64,000 nucleotides of DNA from Luteimonas wenzhouensis. GTDB taxonomy: Bacteria; Pseudomonadota; Gammaproteobacteria; Xanthomonadales; Xanthomonadaceae. A program made the position numbers and the translations under genes. Location: contig NZ_VOHE01000004.1 in NCBI RefSeq assembly GCF_007859305.1, positions 273,232 through 337,231 of the forward strand. Reading direction: 5' to 3'. The first letter of the stretch is position 1; every line of letters begins with the position of its first letter. Under the pieces are notes generated by a model. The model ran no database searches. It was not told where the DNA came from and was given only the letters and a program-made list of their open reading frames with translations. Of this stretch, positions 26,921-42,760 are shown piece after piece.

Positions 26921-27577
26921 TCACGGCTGCATGGCGCAGGTGGAGTCCACCAGGATCGCGGTCACCCGCGCGAACTCCTCCTGCAGCGCCGGCTTGTCCG
27001 GCCCGCGCGCGTGCCGCCAGGCGGACTCGATCTCGCGCTGGCGCCGCTTCCAGCCATCGCACGCGGCCCGGTCGCCGATGCGCGCGCACAGGTCGTACTT
27101 CATCTCGCAGGCCTGGCCGACGCCGCCGGTGTCCAGCCGCACGCAGCGCGGCTTGGGCGCGGGATCCTCGCTGACGTAGCTGTCGTTGTCCCAGGTCTCA
27201 CACTGGTAGATCGGAGGTGGCGGCAGCCGGTCGGTATTGGCGATCTTGGCCGCGCGCGGCAGCTCCGGGCGCAGCGGTCCGTCGTCGTCGCGCGGCCCGG
27301 CCACCAGCACGAAGTCGGACAGCGGCGGTGGCTGGTAGGCCGGCTCCCCGGTCACGACCCGCCCACCGCCGGATGGCGGTGGGCGGGTCGGCAGCGCCTC
27401 CACCCGGCGGATCTCCTGGCGGGTGCCGGCGGGGCAGGGCGTGCCGTTCTGGATCGTGACCTGGCCGTTGGCGGCGGTGCAGCGGTAGATCGTGTCCGCG
27501 TCGCCGGCCACCGCCGGCGCCGCCCAGGCCGGCAGCAGGCACGCCAGGAGCCACCCGCGCAGGACCGGCCGGCGCAT
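26921..27577 (-). CDS. DUF4124 domain exported protein (copy A)
   Basis: A 218-residue protein. The signal peptide is GWLLACLLPAWAAPAVAG; a DUF4124 segment (TIYRCTAANGQVTIQNGTPC) directly follows. The rest is Pro-rich and then Cys-containing (IYQCETWDNDSYVSEDPAP, QACEMKYDLCARIG). It is probably periplasmic, and the even number of cysteines suggests disulfides. Its ATG shares one base with the stop of copy B (TGATG), so the pair is translationally coupled. Function is unknown. Confidence 0.8.
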   Translation of the reverse strand: MRRPVLRGWLLACLLPAWAAPAVAGDADTIYRCTAANGQVTIQNGTPCPAGTRQEIRRVEALPTRPPPSGGGRVVTGEPAYQPPPLSDFVLVAGPRDDDGPLRPELPRAAKIANTDRLPPPPIYQCETWDNDSYVSEDPAPKPRCVRLDTGGVGQACEMKYDLCARIGDRAACDGWKRRQREIESAWRHARGPDKPALQEEFARVTAILVDSTCAMQP

Positions 27578-28320
27578 CAGCGCTGCCCGCAGTCCGCCGC
27601 CAGGCGGTGGTTGATGCCGCGCTCCTCCTTCCGCAGCGCGTCGCGCTCGCGCTCCTGGGCGTTGAAGAAGCGGCGCCGGATCTCCTCGCGCCGGTCCACC
27701 AGGCGTGCGCAGACCTCGGCCTGCGGCAGCGCGTGGCAGGTGTCGCGGATCCAGGTGCCGGGGCCGCCCAGGTCCGCGTGGCCGGGCCGGTGCGGCCGGC
27801 CCCGGTCGGGCCGGGTGCCGGCGCCGGCCGGGGGCGACGGGCGCGGCGTGGGCGCGCCGACCCGGCCCCAGGCCGGGCGCTGGGCGTAGAACTCGCCCAG
27901 CGCGCCGCCACGATCGGCGGACGGCGGCGTGCCGCGGGCGCCGCTCCGATAACCCAGGGTCCACAGCGGCACCCAGCGCGGATTGCCGTCGCCGGTGTCG
28001 CTGGTGTAGCGCTCGCCGTCCGGCGTCACGCATTCGTACATCGGCTGTGGCGCATGCACCACCACCACCTGCGGCTCCGGGGGCGTGGCCGGCTCCTCGG
28101 CGGGGGCCGGCGCCGCGGGCGCGGGCGGCGGCAGCGGGCGGTCGACCGGCCGCTGCAGGGTGCGCACCTCCTGGCGGGCGCCGTTGGCGCAGGGCCGGTC
28201 GCCCAGGGTCACGTGGCCGTCGGCACCGGTGCAGCGGTACACCGTGACCGGATCGGTCGCACGCGCCGGGAGGGCGAGCAGCGCGGCCACCAGCAGGCAG
28301 GCGGTCGGAAGCGGGCGCAT
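27577..28320 (-). CDS. DUF4124 domain exported protein (copy B)
   Basis: A 247-residue protein with signal peptide LPTACLLVAALLALPARA followed by a DUF4124 segment (TVYRCTGADGHVTLGDRPC), very like copy A. The middle is Pro/Ala-rich; the C-terminal half has YECVTPDGERYTSDTGDGNP and a charged helical end with DTCHALPQAEVCARL. Copies A and B are tandem paralogues that have diverged outside the N-terminal domain. The gene sits 71 bases downstream of gltD on the same strand and may be read through from the glt operon. Confidence 0.8.
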   Translation of the reverse strand: MRPLPTACLLVAALLALPARATDPVTVYRCTGADGHVTLGDRPCANGARQEVRTLQRPVDRPLPPPAPAAPAPAEEPATPPEPQVVVVHAPQPMYECVTPDGERYTSDTGDGNPRWVPLWTLGYRSGARGTPPSADRGGALGEFYAQRPAWGRVGAPTPRPSPPAGAGTRPDRGRPHRPGHADLGGPGTWIRDTCHALPQAEVCARLVDRREEIRRRFFNAQERERDALRKEERGINHRLAADCGQR

Positions 28321-28391
28321 GGCGCCATCTTGGAAGCATCCGCCGCGCCTGGCAAACCGCGCGCAGCCGCGCCCCCGGCGCGGCCGAGGGC

Positions 28392-29990
<1,599 letters not shown>

Positions 29991-30017
29991 TCACCAGCGA
30001 AGCACCACCGGCCGCCA

Positions 30018-34475
<4,458 letters not shown>

Positions 34476-34569
34476 CGTCGTGCTCGTCGTTGGGTGGGAA
34501 GGGCGGCGGGGTGGGAAACAGTGCCGGTACGCAGGGAAAACATGCCCGGCCGAGCATCCACTCGGGTCG

Positions 34570-34598
34570 AATAAATCACAATTTGTGCGACGCGGCAA
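34570..34598 (-). promoter_or_regulatory. Sigma-70 promoter of gltBD
   Basis: On the minus strand TTGCCG (34593-34598), 17 bases, then TTTATT (34570-34575), in an AT-rich patch 95 bases upstream of the gltB start. The spacing is ideal; element match is moderate. Confidence 0.5.
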
Positions 34599-34654
34599 TA
34601 ATGGTTTCGGGTTGGTTTCCGATGCAATCGAACCACCACGAAATCATGCCGGTC

Positions 34655-35215
34655 TCAGCGCAGATGGACACCCGTGCGGGCATCGCGCAGGCTGCTCGGC
34701 TGGCCCAGTCCGGAAGTTTCTCCGGCAACCACCAGGTCGACGCCGGCGACGATGTCCGCCGCCAGCCCGTCGCGCGAGACCGGCGCGGGCTTGCCGCCGC
34801 GGTTGGCGCTGGTCGAGACCAGCGGACCGCCCCAGGCATCGCACAGCGCGGCCACCACCGGATGCGCGCTGACCCGCACCGCGACCGCCTCGTGCGCGCC
34901 GCGGATCCAGCCGGGCACGGCCGCGGTCGCCGGCACCACCCAGGTGTGCGGCCCGGGCCAGCTGGCCAGCACCGCGTCGCGCGAGGACGGGTCCAGCGTG
35001 TCCCAGTCGAGCAGACCGTCGAGCTGCGCGGCCGAGGCCGCGACCAGGATCAGTCCCTTGGCGACGTCGCGCTGCTTGAGCGCGAGCAGGCGCGTGACCG
35101 CGGGCCGCGAGAACGGATCGCAGCCCAGGCCCCAGACGCCTTCGGTGGGGTAGGCGAGCAGCCCGCCCGCGCGCAGCACGGCCACCGCCCGCTCGATATC
35201 GCCGCGTTCGAGCAT
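34655..35215 (-). CDS. tsaC: Threonylcarbamoyl-AMP synthase TsaC (YrdC/Sua5 family)
   Basis: A 186-residue protein, the short YrdC-type form. The lead motif LLAYPTEGVWGLGCDPFSR and the nucleotide-binding stretches ALKQRDVAKGLILVA and PLVSTSANRGGKPAP are all in place. It makes threonylcarbamoyl-AMP from threonine, bicarbonate and ATP for t6A37 modification of ANN-decoding tRNAs. It is the last gene of the lysM-dprA-smg-topA-tsaC series, 50 bases after topA. Confidence 0.94.
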   Translation of the reverse strand: MLERGDIERAVAVLRAGGLLAYPTEGVWGLGCDPFSRPAVTRLLALKQRDVAKGLILVAASAAQLDGLLDWDTLDPSSRDAVLASWPGPHTWVVPATAAVPGWIRGAHEAVAVRVSAHPVVAALCDAWGGPLVSTSANRGGKPAPVSRDGLAADIVAGVDLVVAGETSGLGQPSSLRDARTGVHLR

Positions 35216-35265
35216 CGCGGCAGCTTAGCCCAATCCATGCGCCGCGCGCCGGCGCCCGCCGCGGC

Positions 35266-37806
35266 TCAGAACGGCGCCGCGTCGGTCTTCTTCACCACCC
35301 GCTTCTTGCCCGGCTCGAAGCGCGCCGCGGTCACCAGCGGGCGCGCCGGCTCGACGTCGCCCGAGAGCGGGCGCGCGGCCTTCTTCGCCGTCGCCTTCTT
35401 CGCGGCCTTCTTCGCCGTGGACGCCTTCGCCGCCGCCTTCTTCGCAGGAGCCTTCCTGGTCGCCGCCTTCTTCGCCGCGGCCTTCTTCGCGCCGAAGCCG
35501 CGCCGCGCCGGCTTGCCGGTCTCCTCGAGCAGGCGGGTCGCCTCCTCCAGGGTCAGGCTGGCGGGGTCGCGGTCCTTGGGGATCTTGCCGTTGAGCCGGC
35601 CATCGCTCAGGTACGGGCCGAAGCGGCCGTTGAGCACCTGGATGTCGCTGCCGGGGAACTCCTTGATCACCCGGTTGCGCGCGATCTCCTCCTTCTCCTC
35701 GATCAGCGCCACCGCGCGCTCCAGGTCGATCTTGTACGGGTCGTCGCCGGCCTTGAGCGAGGCGTAGGTGTCGCCACGGCGGGCGAACGGGCCGAAGCGG
35801 CCGATGCCCACGCTCACCTCCATGCCGTTGCTCTCGCCCAGCACGCGCGGCAGGCGGAACAGCTCGAGCGCCTCCTCGAGCGTGATCGAGTAGATGCTCT
35901 GGCCGGGGCGCAGCGAGGCGAAGCGCGGCTTCTCCTCGTCCTCGACCGTGCCGATCTGCACCAGCGGGCCGAACCTGCCGATGCGCGCGCTCACCTGGCG
36001 TCCGCTCGCCGGATCCTCGCCGAGCACGCGCACGCTGCCGGCGTCGGTCTTGTCGAGCGTGGCCTTCTTCTCGTCCACCTGCTCCTTGAACGGGCCCCAG
36101 AACTTTTCCATCAGCGGCACCCACTCCTCCTCGCCGCGGCTGACCGCGTCGAGCTCGTCCTCGAGCCTGGCGGTGAAGTCGTAGTCGACGTAGCGGGTGA
36201 AGTGGTTGCTGAGGAACTTCGATACCGCGCGGCCCACGTCGGTGGGCTTGAACGCGCGGCCGTCGAGCACCGCGTACTGCTTGCCGAGCAGGGTCTGGAT
36301 GATCGAGGCGTAGGTGGAGGGGCGGCCGATGCCGTATTCCTCCAGTGCCTTGACCAGCGAGGCCTCGGTGTAGCGCGGCGGCGGCTGGGTGAAGTGCTGG
36401 TCGGTCTGGACCTTCTCGAGCGCGATCCGGTCGCCGAGCTTCATCGCCGGCAGCTTGCGGCCCTCGTCCTCGTCCTCCTTGCCCTTGCTGTCCTTGCCTT
36501 CCTCGTACACGGCCAGGAAGCCGGGCACGACCACGGTGGTGCCCGAGGCGCGGAACGCGTGCTCGGCGCCGGCGGCCAGGTCGACGGTGACGGTGTTGAG
36601 CGTGGCCGGGATCATCTGCGAGGCGATCGTGCGCTTCCACACCAGTTCGTACAGACGGCGCTCGTCCTCGGACAGGAAGCGCGCGACCTGTGCCGGGGTG
36701 CGCAGCGCGGACGTCGGGCGCACCGCTTCGTGCGCCTCCTGCGCGTTCTTGCTCTTGGTCTGGTAGACGTTGGGCTTGTCGGGCACCGAGGCGGTGCCGT
36801 AGTCGCGCGCGATCACGTCACGGATCTCGCCCAGCGCGTCCTGCGACAGGTTCACCGAGTCGGTACGCATGTAGGTGATCAGGCCGACCGTGCCTTCCTC
36901 GCCGATCGCCACGCCCTCGTACAGCTTCTGCGCCACCTGCATGGTGCGGCGGGTGGTGAAGCCGAGCTTGCGCGCGGCTTCCTGCTGCAGGGTGGAGGTG
37001 GTGAACGGCGGTGACGGGCGGCGCTTGCGCTCCTTGCTGGCGACGTCGGTGACGTGCAGCGAGCCCTGGGCGGCGGCGGCGATGCGTTCGCGCGCGGCCT
37101 CGGCGGTGGCGGCGTCGGTGATCGTGAACTGCTCGACCTTCTGCCCGTCGAGCTTGACCAGCCGGGCGTTGAACGGCTGCGAGGGGTGCGCGCACGCGGC
37201 CTCGATGGTCCAGTACTCGCGCGGCTTGAAGGCTTCGATCTCCTCCTCGCGCTCGACGATCATGCGCAGCGCCGGCGACTGCACCCGACCGGCCGACAGC
37301 CCGGCCTTGATCTTGCGCCACAGGACCGGCGAGAGGTTGAACCCCACCAGGTAGTCGAGCGCGCGCCGCGCCTGCTGGGCATCGACCAGTTCGCCGGCGA
37401 TGTCGCGCGGCTGGTCCATGGCCTCGCGGATCGCGCGCGGGGTGATCTCGGTGAACACCACCCGCCGCAGCTGCTTGCCGTCGAGCAGGCCGCGCTCGCG
37501 CAGGATCTCGGCGATGTGCCAGCTGATCGCCTCGCCTTCGCGGTCCGGGTCGGTGGCCAGCCAGATGCTGTCGGCCGCCTTCGCCGCCTTGGCGATCGCG
37601 TCGACGTGCTTCTCGTTCTTGTCGATCAGCTCGTAGCGCATCCGGAAGCCGTCGTCGGGGTCGACCGCGCCCTCCTTGGGCACCAGGTCGCGGACGTGGC
37701 CGTACGAGGCCAGGACCTGGAAGTCCTTGCCGAGGTACTTGTTGATCGTCCTGGCCTTGGCGGGCGACTCGACGATGAGGAGGTGCTTGGGCATCGGGGA
37801 TGGCAT
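35266..37806 (-). CDS. topA: DNA topoisomerase I
   Basis: An 846-residue type IA topoisomerase. The TOPRIM domain starts HLLIVESPAKARTINKYLG and carries the acidic triplet LATDPDREGEA. The active-site tyrosine is Y312 in GLITYMRTDSVNLS. ATG 37806 is chosen because GGAGG lies 10 bases upstream; ATG 37794 (MPKHLL) is the alternative. I see no zinc-ribbon cysteines in the C-terminal part, unlike E. coli TopA. It has instead topoisomerase C-terminal repeats (IGRFGPLVQIG, IGRFGPFARRGD, LNGRFGPYLSDG) and a histone-H1-like Lys/Ala tail (AAKKAATRKAPAKKAAAK). It relaxes negative supercoils in the nucleoid. Confidence 0.96.
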   Translation of the reverse strand: MPSPMPKHLLIVESPAKARTINKYLGKDFQVLASYGHVRDLVPKEGAVDPDDGFRMRYELIDKNEKHVDAIAKAAKAADSIWLATDPDREGEAISWHIAEILRERGLLDGKQLRRVVFTEITPRAIREAMDQPRDIAGELVDAQQARRALDYLVGFNLSPVLWRKIKAGLSAGRVQSPALRMIVEREEEIEAFKPREYWTIEAACAHPSQPFNARLVKLDGQKVEQFTITDAATAEAARERIAAAAQGSLHVTDVASKERKRRPSPPFTTSTLQQEAARKLGFTTRRTMQVAQKLYEGVAIGEEGTVGLITYMRTDSVNLSQDALGEIRDVIARDYGTASVPDKPNVYQTKSKNAQEAHEAVRPTSALRTPAQVARFLSEDERRLYELVWKRTIASQMIPATLNTVTVDLAAGAEHAFRASGTTVVVPGFLAVYEEGKDSKGKEDEDEGRKLPAMKLGDRIALEKVQTDQHFTQPPPRYTEASLVKALEEYGIGRPSTYASIIQTLLGKQYAVLDGRAFKPTDVGRAVSKFLSNHFTRYVDYDFTARLEDELDAVSRGEEEWVPLMEKFWGPFKEQVDEKKATLDKTDAGSVRVLGEDPASGRQVSARIGRFGPLVQIGTVEDEEKPRFASLRPGQSIYSITLEEALELFRLPRVLGESNGMEVSVGIGRFGPFARRGDTYASLKAGDDPYKIDLERAVALIEEKEEIARNRVIKEFPGSDIQVLNGRFGPYLSDGRLNGKIPKDRDPASLTLEEATRLLEETGKPARRGFGAKKAAAKKAATRKAPAKKAAAKASTAKKAAKKATAKKAARPLSGDVEPARPLVTAARFEPGKKRVVKKTDAAPF

Positions 37807-38202
37807 CCGGGCGCGGCCTCCGGGCCGCGCCGCTCGGGACTTCGGAAGAACACGACGCCCGGGGCTTGCCCGGGCGTGCTCGACGGGGCCGGAAGGGGGC
37901 CGGCACTCCTTATATAGTGGAATCACGGCCCATGCGGGCCTGTCAAGCGCGGCGGCGCCCGCCGCGGCAGGGGGCGGCCCTCAGCGGGCCAGGACCGGGA
38001 TCAGGGCCGCGGGCACCGCCGGGGCCAGCAGGCCCAGCGCGGGCACGATCGCGCCCGGGCGACCGTCCCGGTTCCCGCCGCTGCGGGTCGGGGCGGCCGG
38101 TGAAGGCCGATGAACGCCTCCAGGCGCGGCCGCGGCGCGGCGCCCCGGAACACCAGGCCCATGGACCGTTGGCGATGGCGCGGACGGAAACGTCGGCCCG
38201 GA
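37807..38202. other. 396-base gene-free region between smg and topA
   Basis: It holds the topA leader and probably a promoter. On the minus strand there is a TATATA at 37911-37916 and a perfect TTGACA at 37941-37946, but they are 24 bases apart, too far for a standard sigma-70 promoter. The rest is very GC-rich with several overlapping inverted repeats. A short hydrophobic minus-strand frame ending at 37981 was seen but has no supported start. Confidence 0.4.
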
Positions 38203-38676
38203 TCAGTGCACCGGCTCGGGCTCGTCCGCGAACATCTGCGTTTCCATCCACGCGTAGGCGGCCTCGCTGCCGGGCTGGTTGAACAGCACCATCAGCACCA
38301 CCCACTTGAGGTCGTCCAGGTCCAGTTCGTCCTGGTCCAGGGCCATCGCCCGGTCCAGCACCAGTTCGCGCTGCTGGGCGTCGAGGATCCCGTGTTGCTC
38401 CAGGAACAGCAGGAAGCCGCGGCATTCGACGTCGAGCTTGTCCAGCTCCGGCCCGAAATAGACCCGGGTCGGGCCGTCGCTGCGGGCCGCTTCCGCCACC
38501 GGGCGCTGGTCGGCCAGGGCATCGAGCCAGTCGAACGCCTTGCTGATTTCCGCCGGGCTGAATCCGGCCTGGAGCAGGCCGGCCTGGAGGGAGTCGCGGT
38601 CGCGGACCAGGTCCGCGTCTTCACTGAAGTAGTGTTCGAACAGGTAGAGCAGGACGTCCAGGATGCTCTCTTTCAT
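38203..38676 (-). CDS. smg: Smg family protein (DUF494)
   Basis: A 157-residue protein with the family N terminus [17 protein letters not shown] and the conserved middle [16 protein letters not shown]. It has the usual dprA-smg-topA neighbourhood. A GGGGGA precedes ATG 38676. The family is conserved in gamma- and betaproteobacteria; its biochemical role is not established. Confidence 0.93.
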   Translation of the reverse strand: MKESILDVLLYLFEHYFSEDADLVRDRDSLQAGLLQAGFSPAEISKAFDWLDALADQRPVAEAARSDGPTRVYFGPELDKLDVECRGFLLFLEQHGILDAQQRELVLDRAMALDQDELDLDDLKWVVLMVLFNQPGSEAAYAWMETQMFADEPEPVH

Positions 38677-38711
38677 TTCCCCCCGGCCTGCGCCCCGTGT
38701 GGCGCGGTGTG

Positions 38712-39839
38712 TCAGGACTTTCGGGCATATCGGCCGTGCGCCTGCACGACCCGGCCATCCAGCTCCATGAGCAGCAGCATGGACGAGGCCTGCGCGGCCG
38801 TCAATCCGGTGCGTTCGAGCAGCTGATCCATAGGGCTTGGGTCGTGGCCGAGAGCCGACCACAAGCGCTGGTAGTCCGGATCGGGCCTCGGCGACGCGTT
38901 GGACACGGCCTCGCAAGCGTGTCCAGCCGCGTTGATGGGGGCCTGGAGCCGGGTTCGCAAGGCATCGGCCAAGGCCTGCGCCACCGGGCCCAGGGCCGCG
39001 ACCACCTCGGCCGGCTCTTCGACCAGCACCGCGCCGTCGCGGAGCAGGCGGTGGCAGCCGCGCGCCATGGGGTTGCGGATCGAGCCGGGGATGGCGAACA
39101 CCTCGCGTCCCGCGTCGGCCGCCAGGCGGGCCGTGATCAGGGCGCCGGAGCGGTGCGCCGCCTCGACCACCAGCGTCCCCAGCGACAGCCCGGCGATGAT
39201 CCGGTTGCGGGCGGGGAAGTGCTCGCGGCGCGCGCCGGTGCCCGGCGGGTGCTCGCTCACCGCCACGCCGCGGGCGGCCACCTCGCGCAGCAGGCCGGCG
39301 TTGGCGCGCGGATAGGGGCGGTCCAGGCCGCTGCCGAGGACCGCGATGGTGGCGCCCCCGGCCTCCAGCGCGGCGCCGTGGGCCACGGTATCGATCCCGG
39401 CGGCCAGGCCGCTGCACACGCCCAGTCCCGCGCGTGCCAGCGCGGTGGCGAAACCCCGGGCGTGGTCGCGGCCGCCCGCGGTGGGCGCGCGGGTGCCGAC
39501 CACGGCCACGCACGGGTGCCAGAGCAGGCCGGCGTCGCCGGCCACGAACAGGCCCAGCGGCGGCGCCGGCATCCGCCGCAACAGCGCCGGGTAGTCCGGG
39601 TCGTGCCAGCCGAGCAGGCGCTGGCCGGGCACGGCCAGCCAGTCCCGCGCGTGCGGCGACGGCCGGGCCGCCTCCAGCGCGCGGACCTGGGCGGCGTCCA
39701 GGCCTGCGTCGCGCCAGGCCGCGATCCCGGCCTCGATGGCGCGCGCGGGGCTGCCGTAGCGTTCGAGCAGCCGCCGGCGCGGCGCCGAGGCGCCACCGGC
39801 GGCGAGCAGCCGCAGCAGGGCGAGATCGTCCTGGGTCAT
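38712..39839 (-). CDS. dprA: DNA processing protein DprA
   Basis: A 375-residue protein. The Rossmann-like DNA/RecA-loading core contains [37 protein letters not shown] and [13 protein letters not shown]. The conserved [20 protein letters not shown] follows, then a C-terminal winged-helix ([20 protein letters not shown]). DprA binds incoming single-stranded DNA and loads RecA during natural transformation. Smg starts 35 bases downstream, so the two are likely one transcript. Confidence 0.96.
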   Translation of the reverse strand: MTQDDLALLRLLAAGGASAPRRRLLERYGSPARAIEAGIAAWRDAGLDAAQVRALEAARPSPHARDWLAVPGQRLLGWHDPDYPALLRRMPAPPLGLFVAGDAGLLWHPCVAVVGTRAPTAGGRDHARGFATALARAGLGVCSGLAAGIDTVAHGAALEAGGATIAVLGSGLDRPYPRANAGLLREVAARGVAVSEHPPGTGARREHFPARNRIIAGLSLGTLVVEAAHRSGALITARLAADAGREVFAIPGSIRNPMARGCHRLLRDGAVLVEEPAEVVAALGPVAQALADALRTRLQAPINAAGHACEAVSNASPRPDPDYQRLWSALGHDPSPMDQLLERTGLTAAQASSMLLLMELDGRVVQAHGRYARKS

Positions 39840-39860
39840 GCCGGCAGCATGGCGCGCAAA

Positions 39861-39890
39861 CGCCAGCGGCGCCCGAAGGCACCGCTGGCG
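39861..39890 (-). terminator. Hairpin between lysM and dprA
   Basis: CGCCAGCGG (39861-39869) and CCGCTGGCG (39882-39890) form a perfect 9-bp stem with a 12-base loop, followed on the minus strand by TTT. It could terminate or attenuate transcription from the LysM gene into dprA. Confidence 0.5.
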
Positions 39891-39932
39891 GAAACCGTAG
39901 GAAAAGCCCGCGCCCGGCGCGGCGCCCCAGGA

Positions 39933-41102
39933 TCAGTAGGGCGCGTCCGGATGCTTGAGGTGGTAGCCGACGCGGGTCGGCTTGATGCTGTCCATCACCA
40001 GCGCGTAGCTGACCTTGTCGTAGGTGCGGAACACCATGGCGTGGCCGGCGAACTCGTCGGGCAGGCGTACCTTGTTCTCGTGGAACACGGTATCGGGGTC
40101 GCGGTCGGCGCCCTTCTCGACGCGGTCGATGGTGTTGGTGCCCTCGCGCCAGAGCGAGAACACGGTGCCGTTGTCCACGCCCTCGCGCGCGCCGACCGAC
40201 AGCACGATCACGTCGCGCGGGCCGCCGTGGGCAAGGGCGTCGGCCACCGCCAGCACGCGCGCGCGGCCGTAGTCGAGCTGGTGTGCCGGCGCGTGCGGGA
40301 AGAACTGCAGGTCGTAGGGCTGGGCGTCGACCGGGATCAGGCGGTCGCCCACGCGCACCTCGCGGCCGGTCTCGTCGAGCAGCAGGGTGCTGGCCTGGAT
40401 GCCGCCGACCTCGCCGCGGGTGATGGTGCCCACGTTGACCCGCTGCAGTTCGTAGCCCAGCAGCTCCTGGCCCTTGTCGGGCGTGAGCACGTTGGTCCAG
40501 TACTGCTGGAAGTCGATGGTGCGGCGACCGCGGAAATCGAGGTCGTCGGTGTGGAACAGGTCACAGCACAAGCTGTCGCGCGAGACGTGCGTGTAGCGCA
40601 CGGTCGGGCGCACCACGGCGTAGCGCTGGCCCGGCGCCGCCGAGGGGAGCCCGCGGATGTACGCGACCTGGCCCTGGGTGGCGCGCAGGCGGTCTTCCTC
40701 GAGGCCGACCACGTAGGGCAGGTGCTCGAACGCGTCGACCACGCGCAGGTCCTTGAGGAAGGGTTCGACCTCGGAGAGCGGGATGGCGTTGATCGGCGCC
40801 TCCTCGCGCGGACCGGGTTCGGCGGTCACGCGGTTGAGGTAGGCCAGGCTGATCACGTCGCCGGGGTAGATGAGGTGGGGATTGGCGATCTGCGGGTTGG
40901 CCTGCCAGATCTCGGGCCACAGCCAGGGGCGCTGCAGGAAGCGGCCGGCGATGTCCCACAGGGTGTCGCCGCGCTCGACCACGTAGGTGTCGGGATGGTC
41001 GCCGCGCATGGTTTGGGCAGCGGCATAGGTCGCCACGGTCATCAGGGCGACCACGCACGTGGTGCGGAGCCCCTGAGAAAGGCGCTGAAGCATGCGGGCC
41101 AT
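39933..41102 (-). CDS. LysM-domain exported protein
   Basis: A 389-residue protein starting at ATG 41102 with GGGGAG upstream. The signal peptide is [15 protein letters not shown]. One LysM peptidoglycan-binding domain lies at residues ~38-90 ([36 protein letters not shown]). A long C-terminal region of unknown fold follows, with a pair CCDLFHTDD. LysM proteins of this kind stand first in the dprA-smg-topA series in many gamma- and betaproteobacteria. It is probably periplasmic and wall-associated. The gene is divergent from def. Confidence 0.9.
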   Translation of the reverse strand: MARMLQRLSQGLRTTCVVALMTVATYAAAQTMRGDHPDTYVVERGDTLWDIAGRFLQRPWLWPEIWQANPQIANPHLIYPGDVISLAYLNRVTAEPGPREEAPINAIPLSEVEPFLKDLRVVDAFEHLPYVVGLEEDRLRATQGQVAYIRGLPSAAPGQRYAVVRPTVRYTHVSRDSLCCDLFHTDDLDFRGRRTIDFQQYWTNVLTPDKGQELLGYELQRVNVGTITRGEVGGIQASTLLLDETGREVRVGDRLIPVDAQPYDLQFFPHAPAHQLDYGRARVLAVADALAHGGPRDVIVLSVGAREGVDNGTVFSLWREGTNTIDRVEKGADRDPDTVFHENKVRLPDEFAGHAMVFRTYDKVSYALVMDSIKPTRVGYHLKHPDAPY

Positions 41103-41143
41103 CTATTTGCTCCCCTTGAAGATTTCCCCGTGCAGCGGGGGCA

Positions 41144-41173
41144 CTATAACGTACAAACCGCAGGCGGTTGCAA
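41144..41173 (-). promoter_or_regulatory. Sigma-70 promoter of the lysM-dprA series
   Basis: On the minus strand TTGCAA (41168-41173), 18 bases, TTATAG (41144-41149), 42 bases before the lysM start. The same 135-base space must also drive def on the plus strand, where TACAAT (41186-41191) is a possible -10 without a clear -35. Confidence 0.5.
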
Positions 41174-41237
41174 GCCGATGGGGGGTACAATAAGCGGTCG
41201 TCCCGCGCGGTTGTGACCGCTGCCACCCTTTGCGCCC

Positions 41238-41753
41238 ATGGCCCTGCTCCCCATCCTCGAATATCCCCATCCGCGGCTGCGCACGGTCGCTCGCCCGGTC
41301 GATCCGGGCCAGGTCCACGATCCGGCCTTCCAGCGGCTGCTCGACGACATGTTCCAGACCATGTACGAAGCGCCGGGGATCGGCCTGGCGGCGACCCAGG
41401 TCGACACCCATCAGCGCTTCATGGTGATCGACGTCACCGAAGGCCGCGACCAGCCGCTGGCGTTCATCAACCCGGTGATCCGCGAGCGCTCGGCCGAACT
41501 GCGCCTGCACCAGGAGGGCTGCCTGTCCATCCCCGGGGTGTACGCCGACGTCACCCGGCCCGACGGCATCGTGGTCGAGGCGCTCGACCGCCACGGCAAG
41601 CCGTTCGAGCTGCGGGTCGACGGCCTGCTGGCGACCTGCATCCAGCACGAGGTCGACCACCTCGACGGCAAGCTCTTCATCGACCACCTGTCCGCGCTCA
41701 AGCGCGACCGGGCGATCAAGCGCCTGGAGAAGCTGCGCAGGGAGGCGCGCTAG
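41238..41753 (+). CDS. def: Peptide deformylase
   Basis: A 171-residue enzyme with all three metal-site motifs: GIGLAATQV (47-55), EGCLS (93-97) and QHEVDH (136-141). It removes the formyl group from the initiator methionine of nascent proteins. It is followed by fmt, the enzyme that puts the formyl group on, and rsmB, in a conserved order. Confidence 0.98.
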   Translation: MALLPILEYPHPRLRTVARPVDPGQVHDPAFQRLLDDMFQTMYEAPGIGLAATQVDTHQRFMVIDVTEGRDQPLAFINPVIRERSAELRLHQEGCLSIPGVYADVTRPDGIVVEALDRHGKPFELRVDGLLATCIQHEVDHLDGKLFIDHLSALKRDRAIKRLEKLRREAR

Positions 41754-41830
41754 CGGTGGCCCGGGGCGGTCGGCCCGTGGCGCCGATCGCCCGGCCCTCC
41801 GCACCGCCCGATCCCCGCCGTCCGACCCCG

Positions 41831-42760
41831 ATGCGCCTGGTCTTCGCCGGAACCCCCGAGTTCGCCGTCCCCAGCCTGCGCGTGGCCGCGGCCCGCGGCG
41901 AGGTGGTGGCGGTCTACACCCAGCCCGACCGTCCGGCCGGGCGCGGGCGCGGCATGGCCGCCCCGCCGGTCAAGCGCGAGGCGCAGCGGCTCGGCTTCGA
42001 GGTCCGCCAGCCGCAGACGCTGCGCACGGTGGAGGCGCGCCGGGCGCTGCGCGCGCTGCGCCCGGACCTGATGATCGTGGTCGCCTACGGGCTGCTGCTG
42101 CCGCCGCGGGTGCTGGAGATCCCGACCCACGGCTGCTGGAACGTGCATGCCTCGCTGCTGCCGCGCTGGCGCGGCGCGGCCCCGATCCAGCGCGCGATCG
42201 AAGCCGGCGACGCGGAAACCGGCGTGTGCCTGATGCAGATGGAGCAGGGCCTGGACACCGGCCCGGTGCTGCTGTCGCGCACGCTGCCGATCGGTCCAGA
42301 CGAGACCGCCGGCCAGCTCCACGACCGCCTGGCCGCGCTCGGCGCGCAGGTGCTCGACGACGGCCTGGCCCTGCTGCAGAGCGGGATCCGCCCGGTGCCC
42401 ACGCCGCAGCCCGAGGCCGGCGTGACCTACGCGCACAAGCTCGAAAAGGCAGAGGCGCGACTGGACTGGACGCAACCGGCCGAAGTGCTGGCGCGCAAGG
42501 TGCGGGCCTTCCATCCCTGGCCGGTGGCCGAGGCGGAGGTCGCGGGCGACCTGGTGCGCATCCATGCCGCGGTCGCTCTGCCGCTGGCCCACGACGCGGC
42601 GCCGGGCGCGCTCCTGCATGCCGGCCGCGACGGCATCGACATCGCCTGCGGCGAGGGCGCGCTGCGCATCCGCACGCTGCAGCGCGCCGGCGGCAGGGCC
42701 ATCACCGCCGCCGACTACGTCAACGCGCGGCGCGAGCTGCGCCCCGGCCCGCAACAGTGA
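41831..42760 (+). CDS. fmt: Methionyl-tRNA formyltransferase
   Basis: A 309-residue protein with N terminus [18 protein letters not shown], the formyl-folate site [20 protein letters not shown] and the C-terminal tRNA-binding domain ([14 protein letters not shown]). It formylates initiator Met-tRNA using 10-formyl-tetrahydrofolate. ATG 41831 fits the family N terminus but lacks a Shine-Dalgarno. An in-frame GTG at 41756, preceded by GGGAGG and just after the def stop, would add 25 residues and couple translation to def. Confidence 0.97.
   Translation: MRLVFAGTPEFAVPSLRVAAARGEVVAVYTQPDRPAGRGRGMAAPPVKREAQRLGFEVRQPQTLRTVEARRALRALRPDLMIVVAYGLLLPPRVLEIPTHGCWNVHASLLPRWRGAAPIQRAIEAGDAETGVCLMQMEQGLDTGPVLLSRTLPIGPDETAGQLHDRLAALGAQVLDDGLALLQSGIRPVPTPQPEAGVTYAHKLEKAEARLDWTQPAEVLARKVRAFHPWPVAEAEVAGDLVRIHAAVALPLAHDAAPGALLHAGRDGIDIACGEGALRIRTLQRAGGRAITAADYVNARRELRPGPQQ

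Noticed and set aside
37911-37946. TTGACA plus TATATA as a normal sigma-70 promoter for topA
   Set aside because: The spacing is 24 bases, well outside 15-19, so at most one of the elements is real.
37981-38110. Small hydrophobic minus-strand peptide gene between smg and topA
   Set aside because: It has no supported start codon or Shine-Dalgarno and no recognised family; composition is explained by GC-rich sequence.
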